From NCBI GenBank assembly GCA_024860865.1, contig JACRDV010000082.1:1-24428 (forward strand): a stretch of 24,428 bases of DNA, written 5' to 3'. The number at the start of each line of letters is the position of its first letter. The first letter of the stretch is position 1. Position numbers and translations under genes: made by a program. The DNA comes from Methanobacteriota archaeon. GTDB lineage: Archaea > JACRDV01. Of this stretch, positions 7,042 through 14,241 are shown piece by piece. Below the pieces are notes generated by a model, which had not been told where the DNA came from, did no database searches, and saw only the letters and a list, made by a program, of their open reading frames with translations.

Positions 7042-8275
7042 AATAACTCAAAAATTTATTGCTAAAAAATTTAGCGAATACTATAAGACTGTTGAACTAT
7101 GGACTCCACCAGAATTTGAAAAACGTGAATTTGGGTTCATACCTTTTGGCGGGGGGATGATGATACGTCACAGAGCTTTCCAATCCAAAATTGAATTGCA
7201 AAATTATCTTCAAAGAACTGCTCCAGCCCATGCTTATCATTCTTCTGCCTATTATCAGAATCCAAGCGCAAGTACAATGAATGAAAAACGATGGCAAGGA
7301 GCTGACCTCATTTTTGATTTGGATGTGGACCATATCGACACGCCGTGCAAACAAGTGCACGATAGCTGGAGTTGCAGGTGTGGCTATGTTGGAAAAGGAA
7401 TTAAACCTGAAAAGTGTCCTAAATGTGGAGGAACCAAATTTTCTGAGCTCAATTGGTTGTGTGATGAGTGTTTAACCGCAATTAAAAAAGAAGCGTTAAA
7501 ACTCATTTATGAATTTTTATTAAATGATTTTGGATTCAAAGAAAATGACTTGTCAGTTAACTTTTCAGGGGCGCGAGGGTACCATATTCATGTTAGGTCA
7601 AAATCAGTTAGAGAATTATCCCAAGTTGGGCGCAGAGAAATTGTAGATTACATAAGAGCAGAGGGGTTATTCCCAGAGTTTCATGGACTCAGAAAAGATA
7701 AGGGGCGCATAGTTGGACCTAAACTCACAGACCCCGGATGGCGAGGCAAATTAGCTAAAGTAGCCCTGGAGTTTCTGGCTCAAGCTACTATTGAAGATTT
7801 AAAACAGCTCCCAGAAATTGGAGAGAAAAGCGCTGCTAAAATCATTGAGAACAAAGCTCGAATTATCAAAGCTCTTAAAGAGGGATATTGGGATGCATTG
7901 CCAGTCAGGAGCTCCAGCCATTTCTGGTTAAATTTACTTAAAATTGGAGCGGTGAAGTTAGGAGGAGAGATTGACCAGCCTGTAACAGCTGATGTAAAAA
8001 GATTGATTAGACTTCCTACTACAATTCATGGGAAAACTAGCTTTAGAGCAACTCAAATTTCGATAAATAAACTTGAAGGCTTTGATCCTTTATCAGAAGC
8101 TGTTGTGTTTGGAAAAAAAGAAATCTCAGTTCAAATAAATGAAGCCCCAAAGTTCAGACTTGGTGAAGAAATTTTTGGGCCATTTAAGAATGAAAAAGTA
8201 GTTCTACCTGAAGCCGCTGCAATGTTTTTAATTTGTAGAGGAGTTGCAAAACTAAATGGAAAAACTAACATATGA
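7034..8275 (+). CDS. priS: DNA primase catalytic subunit PriS
   Basis: Catalytic subunit that polymerises primers. Motif I is DLIFDLDVDHID with two catalytic aspartates, motif II is SGARGYHIHV, and the third acidic and nucleotide-binding motif is in DVKRLIRLPTTIHGKT. A zinc-binding insert follows motif I, with SCRCGY, CPKCGG and LCDECL. Length (413-416 residues) is usual. ATG 7034 overlaps PriL by 8 nt; an in-frame GTG at 7025 would overlap by 17 nt and cannot be excluded, since neither has a convincing ribosome-binding site. It overlaps Gins51 by 20 nt. Confidence 0.95.
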   Translation: MDEITQKFIAKKFSEYYKTVELWTPPEFEKREFGFIPFGGGMMIRHRAFQSKIELQNYLQRTAPAHAYHSSAYYQNPSASTMNEKRWQGADLIFDLDVDHIDTPCKQVHDSWSCRCGYVGKGIKPEKCPKCGGTKFSELNWLCDECLTAIKKEALKLIYEFLLNDFGFKENDLSVNFSGARGYHIHVRSKSVRELSQVGRREIVDYIRAEGLFPEFHGLRKDKGRIVGPKLTDPGWRGKLAKVALEFLAQATIEDLKQLPEIGEKSAAKIIENKARIIKALKEGYWDALPVRSSSHFWLNLLKIGAVKLGGEIDQPVTADVKRLIRLPTTIHGKTSFRATQISINKLEGFDPLSEAVVFGKKEISVQINEAPKFRLGEEIFGPFKNEKVVLPEAAAMFLICRGVAKLNGKTNI

Positions 8276-8876
8276 AAAACTTCGCCAAATTCAGCACGAA
8301 GAACAAAACTCATCGAGAATTCAAGCAGTTGATGAAAATTTTTATGAAATGTTACAAAACTATATACAAGAATTACAGAAAGCATATTCGGAAAGTCAAA
8401 AAAAGGGATTTTCATCTAACGTTGTAGTATTAGAAGATGAACTTAAAAATGCGCGCAGGGCAATAGAGACAATTTATGATATACGCGAGCGAAAAATAGT
8501 TTTACAAGCTATGGCAACAGCTAGAAGCAAGAAAGAAACTGAGATTGAAAATCTTACTCCTGAAGAAAAAAAGCTTTTCGAAGCTTTAGTCAAAGGGCTT
8601 AAAGAGCAACGAGACCAATTTCTTATAAAAATTCTTTCAGGTGAGCAAAAACCTGAACTCCCAATTAAAATCATTGAGATGCCAAAAATTGAACAAAAAG
8701 CCCCGGTAATCCCAATAACTCTCATTCGATTCGTAAAAAATATCGATGCTATAGTTGGAGTTGATGGCAAAACTTATGGTGCTTTTAAAAATGAAGATAT
8801 AGCTGCTCTACCAGCTTTAAATGCAAAGGTTCTGATTGAACGAGGAGTTGCTAGGGAAATTAACTTAAAGACGTAG
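8256..8876 (+). CDS. gins51: GINS complex subunit Gins51 (Sld5/Psf1 type)
   Basis: Component of the archaeal GINS complex, which joins MCM helicase and GAN/RecJ nuclease in the replicative helicase assembly. The 206 residues show the 51-type order: an alpha-helical A domain first (helices around residues 1-130 with LEDELKNARRAIETIYDIRERKI, split here as EDELKNARRAIE and IYDIRERKI), then a beta-rich B domain at the C-terminus (ITLIRFVKNIDAIVGVDGKTYGAF region). ATG 8256 overlaps PriS by 20 nt and follows AGAGGAG (8236-8242). Gins23 is not in the window. The overlapping order PriL-PriS-Gins51 points to a single replisome operon. Confidence 0.9.
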   Translation: MEKLTYEKLRQIQHEEQNSSRIQAVDENFYEMLQNYIQELQKAYSESQKKGFSSNVVVLEDELKNARRAIETIYDIRERKIVLQAMATARSKKETEIENLTPEEKKLFEALVKGLKEQRDQFLIKILSGEQKPELPIKIIEMPKIEQKAPVIPITLIRFVKNIDAIVGVDGKTYGAFKNEDIAALPALNAKVLIERGVAREINLKT

Positions 8877-8894
8877 CTCAAAAAATTAGATGCT

Positions 8895-8933
8895 GACCAG
8901 ACTGCGTTGTTGGTCTCACAAAATCGAACAGTC
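8895..8933 (+). other. Small hairpin-forming element between Gins51 and L44e
   Basis: GACCAGACTG (8895-8904) can pair through GACCA with TGGTC (8911-8915), or through GACTG with CAGTC (8929-8933). It lies upstream of a possible TATA box (ATATTAAATAA, 8944-8954). No complete C/D or H/ACA guide-RNA box set is visible. It could be a terminator for the primase operon or a small RNA; function unknown. Confidence 0.25.
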
Positions 8934-8943
8934 TCAGAAAGCC

Positions 8944-8954
8944 ATATTAAATAA
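8944..8954 (+). promoter_or_regulatory. Putative TATA box of the L44e operon
   Basis: ATATTAAATAA in the 111-nt gap before L44e. A start near 8975 would give a short leader to the GTG at 8988. Confidence 0.35.
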
Positions 8955-8987
8955 AACGTAACTCTAACAGCTCAGAGGTCGATAAAG

Positions 8988-9266
8988 GTGAAAATGCCCC
9001 GAAAAATCCGAACTTTCTGCCCTCATTGTAAAAAACATACTCAACATGAAGTTCATGCTGTAAAGAAGCGAGCTCGTGGAGAGCTTAGCTGGGGACAACG
9101 CCATTTCAGAGAAGTTTACAAAGGATATGGCGGATTTCCTAGACCGAAACCATCGAGCGAAAAACCAACAAAAAAAGTTGACCTTCGCTTTAAGTGTAAA
9201 GAGTGTGGAAAGGAGCACATGCGAGGAAAAGGCTTTCGTATAAAGACGCTTGAATTTACTGAGTAG
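8988..9266 (+). CDS. rpl44e: Large-subunit ribosomal protein eL42 (L44e)
   Basis: Zinc-binding ribosomal protein at the E site of the large subunit. Of 92 residues, the N-terminal part holds [16 protein letters not shown] and the C-terminal ribbon holds [10 protein letters not shown], giving two CxxC pairs. The middle has the basic GGFPRPKP text typical of L44e. GTG 8988 gives the family's usual M-K-M-P start; ATG 8994 is the alternative. Length is normal. It starts a tight operon with S27e, aIF2-alpha, Nop10 and PAC2, a long-conserved archaeal arrangement. Confidence 0.96.
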   Translation: MKMPRKIRTFCPHCKKHTQHEVHAVKKRARGELSWGQRHFREVYKGYGGFPRPKPSSEKPTKKVDLRFKCKECGKEHMRGKGFRIKTLEFTE

Positions 9267-9276
9267 GAGGATTTAA

Positions 9277-9468
9277 TTGACAAAAAAAGTCGTCACTCAA
9301 CCAAAAAGTAGGTTCTTAAAAGTCAAATGTTCAGATTGCGGAAATGAACAAGTGATCTTTGGTTGTGCAAGCACTAACATTCGATGTTTAGTTTGTGAAA
9401 AAACATTAGCTGAGCCTCTTGGCGGAAAAGCTGAAATTAAAACCAAAATAATTGAAGTTTTGGAGTGA
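9277..9468 (+). CDS. rps27e: Small-subunit ribosomal protein eS27 (S27e)
   Basis: Zinc-ribbon protein of the small ribosomal subunit, 63 residues. Ligands are the CSDC and CLVC pairs. [20 protein letters not shown] and the tail [12 protein letters not shown] are family text. It starts at TTG 9277, with GGAGGA close upstream. It lies 10 nt after L44e and 8 nt before aIF2-alpha. Confidence 0.96.
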   Translation: MTKKVVTQPKSRFLKVKCSDCGNEQVIFGCASTNIRCLVCEKTLAEPLGGKAEIKTKIIEVLE

Positions 9469-9476
9469 TTAAATAA

Positions 9477-10286
9477 TTGGCTCTAAAAATAAAAGAATTT
9501 CCAGAAGAAGGCGACTTAATAATTGCCACTGTAACCAAAGTCATGCCTTACGGAGCATTTGTAAAACTTGATGAGTACGCGGACAGAGAAGGATTAATTC
9601 ACGTCTCTGAAGTAGCTTCAACTTGGGTTAGAAACATAAGAGACCATGTTCGAGAGGGACAAAAAGCCGTTGCTCGAGTTTTAAGAGTTGACCCAACAAA
9701 AGGGCATATCGACCTCTCTTTAAAAAGAATTACTGACCAACAAAAGCGAGATAAAATCCAAGAATGGAAGCGCGCTCAAAAAGCTGAGAAATTATTAGGG
9801 CTTGCTGCTAAAAAAATGAGGAAGCGATTGAAAAAAGCATATGAAGAAATTGGCTCAAAGCTTGAGGAAAAATATGGAGAGCTGTATGCTGCCTTTGAGG
9901 ATGCTGCTAAAAAAGGAAAGGATGCTTTAGTAGCAATAGGAATCCCAGAAAAATGGGCCGATACTTTGACCAAAATCGCCCAAGAAAATGTTGAATTTCC
10001 AAGCGTTGAAATTGTTGGTTATGTTGACCTAAAGTGTCCTGGTCCAACCGGTATAGAAACAATTAAAGATGCTTTGCTAAAAACTAAAGAAATAAGTGAG
10101 GATGATGCTAAATTAGAAGTAACATACGTAGGCGCGCCAAGATATCGAATTCATGTAACTGCACCTGACTATAAACTTGCTGAAAAGGTGCTTGAAAAAG
10201 CAGTTGAGGCAACAACTTCAACGGTTGAAAAAGCTGGCGGGAGCGCAGAGTTCCATCGATTGACTAAAAAAGGAGTAGTGATATGA
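9477..10286 (+). CDS. eif2a: Translation initiation factor aIF2 subunit alpha
   Basis: Alpha subunit of the heterotrimer that brings initiator methionyl-tRNA to the ribosome. The 269 residues have an N-terminal S1/OB domain (about 1-85, with PEEGDLIIATVTKVMPYGAF and GLIHVSEVASTWVRNI), a helical middle domain, and a C-terminal alpha-beta domain that contacts the gamma subunit (AEKVLEKAVEA region). It starts at TTG 9477, preceded by GGAGTGA (9462-9468), which overlaps the S27e stop. Its stop overlaps the Nop10 ATG by 4 nt. Confidence 0.96.
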   Translation: MALKIKEFPEEGDLIIATVTKVMPYGAFVKLDEYADREGLIHVSEVASTWVRNIRDHVREGQKAVARVLRVDPTKGHIDLSLKRITDQQKRDKIQEWKRAQKAEKLLGLAAKKMRKRLKKAYEEIGSKLEEKYGELYAAFEDAAKKGKDALVAIGIPEKWADTLTKIAQENVEFPSVEIVGYVDLKCPGPTGIETIKDALLKTKEISEDDAKLEVTYVGAPRYRIHVTAPDYKLAEKVLEKAVEATTSTVEKAGGSAEFHRLTKKGVVI

Positions 10287-10474
10287 AATATCGACTCTGG
10301 AAGTGCGAAGTGTGCAATCAGTATACTATCCACCAAGATAAATGTCCATATTGTGGGGGGAAATTAAAAGTCCCACATCCGCCAAAATTCTCGCCTGAAG
10401 ATCCTTATGGAAAATATCGAAGGAAATTAAAAAAAGAAATCTTAGTGAGGGAGGACAAATGGAAAAAACATTGA
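10283..10474 (+). CDS. nop10: H/ACA ribonucleoprotein protein Nop10
   Basis: Small zinc-ribbon component of the H/ACA RNP, which with Cbf5, Gar1 and L7Ae makes pseudouridine in rRNA. It has 63 residues, an N-terminal CEVC-CPYC zinc site, and the diagnostic PHPPKFSPEDPYGKYRR. AAAGGAGTAG lies just upstream of ATG 10283. It overlaps aIF2-alpha by 4 nt and the PAC2 gene by 16 nt, so the three are probably translationally coupled. Confidence 0.96.
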   Translation: MKYRLWKCEVCNQYTIHQDKCPYCGGKLKVPHPPKFSPEDPYGKYRRKLKKEILVREDKWKKH

Positions 10475-11238
10475 TCAGGTTGTTTAAAGAGCCGAAACTC
10501 GATAATCCAATGTTTATCGAGGGATTACCTGGAATCGGGCATGTCGGCAAGTTGGCAGCTGAGCATTTAGTTGCTGAGCTAAAAGCCGAGAAGATTGGAG
10601 AGGTCTATTCACCTTCATTTCCACCTCAGGTTCTGATAAAATCTGATGGTACAGTAGAGCTGATGAAAAATGAGGTATTCTTTTGGAGAGGTAAAAAGCC
10701 TCAAAGCGATTTGCTTCTCTTGGTTGGGAATACTCAAGGTTTAACACCCGAAGGGCAATATGATTTGGCTGATAAAATTCTTGATTTAGTTGAAAAATTT
10801 GGAGTTAAAAAGATGTTTACATTAGGTGGATTCGCAACTGGAAAACTTGTGGAAGAACCTAGGGTCTTTGGGGCAGTTACTGACACAGAGCTAGCAAAAG
10901 AATTAGAAAAATACGGGGTTGTGGTCAAGGGAGAAGAGGGCGGTGGCATAGTTGGAGCTTCAGGGTTATTGTTAGGCCTAGGCAAAGTGCGTGGAATGCA
11001 AGGTATTTGCTTGCTTGGAGAAACATCAGGGTACCTAGTAGATGCAAGGTCTGCACAAGCTGTTTTGGAAGTTCTAACAAAAATGCTCGGTGTTAAAATT
11101 AATATGACTGAACTCGAAAACCGAGCAAAGGATACAGAGAAATTCATTTCGAGATTGCAAGAAATGGAACGGCGGGCTTTAGAGCAAATGCCAAGGCGGG
11201 TTCCAGCAAGTGAAGAAGACCTCAGATACATTGGTTAA
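10459..11238 (+). CDS. PAC2 family protein (proteasome assembly chaperone-like)
   Basis: A 259-residue member of the PAC2 (former DUF75) family, archaeal relatives of proteasome assembly chaperone 2. Family text includes FIEGLPGIGHVGKLAAEHL, YSPSFPPQVLI, DLLLLVGNTQGLTPEGQYD and MFTLGGFATGKLV. Archaeal members such as PbaB have been reported as proteasome-associated chaperone proteins; the exact role of this one is not shown. ATG 10459 has GGGAGGA just upstream, inside Nop10. It is the last gene of the operon and ends 14 nt before the convergent EndoQ gene. Confidence 0.92.
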   Translation: MEKTLIRLFKEPKLDNPMFIEGLPGIGHVGKLAAEHLVAELKAEKIGEVYSPSFPPQVLIKSDGTVELMKNEVFFWRGKKPQSDLLLLVGNTQGLTPEGQYDLADKILDLVEKFGVKKMFTLGGFATGKLVEEPRVFGAVTDTELAKELEKYGVVVKGEEGGGIVGASGLLLGLGKVRGMQGICLLGETSGYLVDARSAQAVLEVLTKMLGVKINMTELENRAKDTEKFISRLQEMERRALEQMPRRVPASEEDLRYIG

Positions 11239-11252
11239 AGTGTTCTCAGGAA

Positions 11253-13625
11253 TTAAAGAAAATGATTTAAACTTGTTTGTGGAGTCGTGGGTTTACTCAT
11301 AATTCTATCTCTATTTTCGAAAATCGGTATGCCGTACTTACCATCAAATCCTGGAACATACTTTATATTTCCTTCTCTTACTCTTATTATTGCATTGACA
11401 ATTTTTTCATTTGTTACTTTTACTAGTTCTTCTTTAGAGACATTTAATAGAACATTGAGTTCATTCCCAAATTTCTCTATTAGTTTATCATGCTCTTGTA
11501 TAACTTTTTGTGAGTAAAGTTGATTAATGCCCATAGTATAAGAGATGATTTCATATAGCGGCAACAAAGTTTTGAATGGAATTGCGTCTTTAGGAACATA
11601 ACCTTCTGGTCTATCGGCTAATTCTTCTACTCTATGTAGCACTCCGATAGTTAGTTTTCTTCTGCATTTTGGGCAAATATTGCCGAACTTCTTTGCTTCT
11701 TGTGGGCTAAGGCTAATATTACAATTTCTATGCCCATCGAAGTGGTATTTCCCGTAACTTGGATTTGTCTCAATTGTAAACAAGAATCTCTTTCTATCTT
11801 TCTTTTTTATAGCATAATAAATTTCTTTATAGCTAATTTCTTCCAGCTCGAAAACATTTGCTTCTCTTCCTAAGCGCCAAGGGTGTGGAGAGTGTGAGTC
11901 TGAATTTGAAACTAATGTAAACTTATCTAAAGAAGATAACCGCCAGTTCATCGCAGGGTCTGAATTTCCACACCAAAGTGGAATGCCATTTCGACGAATA
12001 TAAATGACATGATTTGGAACTGCTGCACAAAACACCAAGCCATTATAATCGACCCAAGATTCTATGTAATTATATTTTTTTATTGTTGATGGCAAAGTTA
12101 TGGGTTTATTTTGCCTAATGAAATAGGCATCCCAAGAATTTTCTTTTTGTCTATATATTTTATTTTGAGAAGGAGAAAGAAAAGGCGTTCCTTTTTCCTT
12201 TTTTAGCTTATAATAAGCCGAAATCCCGATTTTTAAGGCTATTTCTTGCAAATCATCGCGTAGATGAATTGAGGTTGTGGTTGCCGATAAACCTTTTTTA
12301 TTTCGTCCATAAATATGTCCATCCCCTTTAAGATAATATTTGAGCAAAATTTCTAGCAGTTCTTTTGAAAGGGATTTTATATCAGAAGGAATAAATTTTA
12401 TATCAGAAGGAATAAATTTTTTAGAACAATTATTAAATTGTTTAAGATAATTAAATAGCTGATAGTTTCTCACTCTGAGGACATTACCCCATTGATAAGC
12501 CCTATAACCAAAACTTCTAAGAATTTGTTTCATTTCATTTAGTAAAGTTTTATTCTGATTACATACATAAACATCATAGCTACCATTTCCCCCATAGCTT
12601 ACCCATCCTTCTGCTAACCAAAAACCAAAAAATTTTAACCAAGATTTCATTGATAATTTTTTTTCTTTTTTAATACGAAATCCCGAATAATACCAATTTC
12701 CGTGTTTTATCTTCGAAGCGGGTAATACGAAATACTTCTCGCTTTTGCCCATCCAAATACCATCTTTCCTAAATCGTTTTGCCCTACCAAATAGATGCTG
12801 AGCTTCTTTCAAAATGAACGGTTTTGGGTTTCGGAAATCGCAAGGAGCATATAAAAGTTTATGATTAGGGGTGACTAATAAGTCGACTCTTTTTGTCTTT
12901 AACCTATACATCTTTCCTTTGTATCTATAGGTGAATATTCCTATTGGTTTTTGAAATTCAATCTTATCAGTTTTGAGATTTAGAGTACAAATTTGATCAG
13001 AATATTGTACTTTAGAGAATTTTTTCCATCCATTATTGGTTAAAACTTCCGTTTTTTCATCATAGCAAGAAAGTCCTGTTTCTAAAGAAAAAACATGCTT
13101 AGTTTGATCTTGATAGCAATCTTCTACAGAATCAAATCCAGATTTGCTTCCTAATATCGACCTCCAAGGGGTCCAGATATGGCTACTAGTTATCATAATG
13201 TCTTTTGAAATGCTAATCAGAATCTCAACTAGTTCTGGTGCAGATATATTGAGGTTAGGTCTTCCATCGATACTGAGATTTCCATACTTGGATAAAGTTT
13301 CATTTATCTGCTCAACAATTTCAAAGGATGGCGCATGAATTAAATGATGGATATTTTTAATCTTTCCTTCATACTCAAAAATAGTCCCAATTTCGGTTGT
13401 AAGCGCGAACCAAATGCCGTTATATTTAAATAAACTAGTTCCTTCTATTGATTCTAACTTTTCTTTTAATTCAGCCAACCAGTTTGGAAACGTAAAATCC
13501 GATGTTCCTAGTAAGTTTAGTCCTTTGGTTTTTGCACCAGCTGCAAGTCCTTCCAAATTCATTTTTTGACTTGTTGCTCTTGAATACAAAGAGTGAACGT
13601 GAAAGTCCCCAATCACTAATACCAA
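11253..13625 (-). CDS. endoQ: Endonuclease Q (EndoQ), intein-containing precursor
   Basis: EndoQ nicks DNA 5' of uracil, hypoxanthine, xanthine and abasic sites. The 790-residue precursor is two exteins (1-186 and 555-790; 422 residues joined, normal for EndoQ) around an intein. PHP metal-site motifs are DFHVHS (His9, His11), GTSDF (Asp43), Glu78, TSSHI (His149) and, after the intein, SNSDSHS. The second extein has KYHFDGHRNC, a zinc site (Cys635, Cys651, Cys654) and KLTIGVLHRVEELADR. The last eight residues, QTSLNHFL, are a PIP box (Q-x-x-L-x-x-F-L), which fits the known PCNA binding of EndoQ. It starts at TTG 13625, with AAGGTGAG (13631-13638) 5 nt upstream. It depends on splicing for an intact active site. 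It is transcribed alone and is convergent with the L44e operon. Confidence 0.93.
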   Translation of the reverse strand: MVLVIGDFHVHSLYSRATSQKMNLEGLAAGAKTKGLNLLGTSDFTFPNWLAELKEKLESIEGTSLFKYNGIWFALTTEIGTIFEYEGKIKNIHHLIHAPSFEIVEQINETLSKYGNLSIDGRPNLNISAPELVEILISISKDIMITSSHIWTPWRSILGSKSGFDSVEDCYQDQTKHVFSLETGLSCYDEKTEVLTNNGWKKFSKVQYSDQICTLNLKTDKIEFQKPIGIFTYRYKGKMYRLKTKRVDLLVTPNHKLLYAPCDFRNPKPFILKEAQHLFGRAKRFRKDGIWMGKSEKYFVLPASKIKHGNWYYSGFRIKKEKKLSMKSWLKFFGFWLAEGWVSYGGNGSYDVYVCNQNKTLLNEMKQILRSFGYRAYQWGNVLRVRNYQLFNYLKQFNNCSKKFIPSDIKFIPSDIKSLSKELLEILLKYYLKGDGHIYGRNKKGLSATTTSIHLRDDLQEIALKIGISAYYKLKKEKGTPFLSPSQNKIYRQKENSWDAYFIRQNKPITLPSTIKKYNYIESWVDYNGLVFCAAVPNHVIYIRRNGIPLWCGNSDPAMNWRLSSLDKFTLVSNSDSHSPHPWRLGREANVFELEEISYKEIYYAIKKKDRKRFLFTIETNPSYGKYHFDGHRNCNISLSPQEAKKFGNICPKCRRKLTIGVLHRVEELADRPEGYVPKDAIPFKTLLPLYEIISYTMGINQLYSQKVIQEHDKLIEKFGNELNVLLNVSKEELVKVTNEKIVNAIIRVREGNIKYVPGFDGKYGIPIFENRDRIMSKPTTPQTSLNHFL
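11964..13067 (-). mobile_element. Intein with LAGLIDADG (DOD) homing endonuclease, in EndoQ
   Basis: Residues 187-554 of the precursor (368 aa). Block A starts at Cys1 (CYDEKTEVLTNNGWKKF); block B is TPNHKLL (66-72). The endonuclease domain has two dodecapeptide-like motifs, FGFWLAEGWV (147-156) and KYYLKGDGH (243-251), each keeping an acidic residue. The C-terminal blocks are FCAAVPNHVIYI and the end NGIPLWCGN, followed by extein Ser555. The penultimate residue is Gly rather than the usual His. The insertion splits the conserved ETGLS|SDP motif. A 21-bp exact duplication (12374-12415) adds seven residues between the endonuclease motifs. Both the splicing and endonuclease parts look complete, so it may be active and mobile. 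Confidence 0.93.
12374..12415. repeat. 21-bp perfect tandem duplication inside the intein
   Basis: Two adjacent exact copies (12374-12394 and 12395-12415) of a 21-bp unit that starts ATTTTATATCAG on the + strand. It is in frame and repeats FIPSDIK twice (intein residues 218-231), just before the second endonuclease motif. Confidence 0.95.
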
Positions 13626-14055
13626 GCTAACTCACCTTATACGAAATTTTTTACCGATTTTACTAACCATACTGACTTGTTGATCTACATGAGCACATTT
13701 TAGATGTTTTTGAACAGTATATGCAGTCTCAGCTCGTTTGCTATAATTTTGCCGTGAAATGACCAAAATTAAACCGCAGCATTTGAAAATCAGCAATTAT
13801 TCTCATTTACTCCCTTATTTTCTTTCATTGGTTGTTCTCATTTTCTTGAATGTTTCCGTTTTATTTAAGCAAATTTATTACTTATTTGTTTTTAGTAATT
13901 TTCAATAGGTATAAAAAGTAATAAATAATGAAAATCGTATGCCAATAAATCCAAGCTCTCAGGAAAATCATAATATATAACCAAGAATGATTCTCTAGCA
14001 TAAATTGAACGAAATTTGTTTTCAAAAAGTCCTGAGCTTTCAAACAGTGAGAGAA
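13626..14055. other. Divergent intergenic region, EndoQ / ferredoxin
   Basis: About 430 nt between divergently transcribed genes. It carries the EndoQ ribosome-binding site at its left end, a hairpin-capable ATTACT...AGTAAT in a T-rich stretch near 13880-13905, and TATA-like elements toward the ferredoxin side (GGTATAAAAAG near 13908; ATAATATATAA at 13970-13980). No RNA gene or credible small ORF is recognised. Confidence 0.5.
13970..13980 (+). promoter_or_regulatory. TATA box of the ferredoxin-GGR operon
   Basis: ATAATATATAA. A start near 14002 gives a 50-55 nt leader to ATG 14056, or a leaderless message if the in-frame TTG 14005 is used. Confidence 0.45.
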
Positions 14056-14241
14056 ATGATTCAAATTAATCGTGAGCTATGCACTTATTGTGGTGGGTGC
14101 GTATGCGTTTGTCCAACTGGCGCCCTTGAGTTGATCGAAACTTATGTTGAAGTTGATAATGAAAAATGCAATAACTGTGGAATTTGTAGCGGATTCTGCC
14201 CAATGGGTGCCATAAAGCTTGATCGCACCGAGGCGAAATAA
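14056..14241 (+). CDS. 2[4Fe-4S] ferredoxin, linked to geranylgeranyl reductase
   Basis: Small electron carrier. From ATG 14056 it is 61 residues with two cluster motifs, CTYCGGCVCVCP and CNNCGICSGFCP, each in the classic CxxCxxCxxxCP form. The frame is open from TTG 14005, but the added residues show no family similarity, and GTGAGAG lies just before ATG 14056. The stop overlaps the next ATG by 1 nt (TAATG), so the two proteins are made together. In Methanosarcina acetivorans a neighbouring ferredoxin is needed for full activity of geranylgeranyl reductase, so this one is probably its electron donor. Confidence 0.88.
   Translation: MIQINRELCTYCGGCVCVCPTGALELIETYVEVDNEKCNNCGICSGFCPMGAIKLDRTEAK

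Noticed and set aside
8885-8945. C/D-box guide RNA before L44e
   Set aside because: ATGCTGA resembles a C box with one mismatch, but no properly placed D, C' and D' boxes follow.
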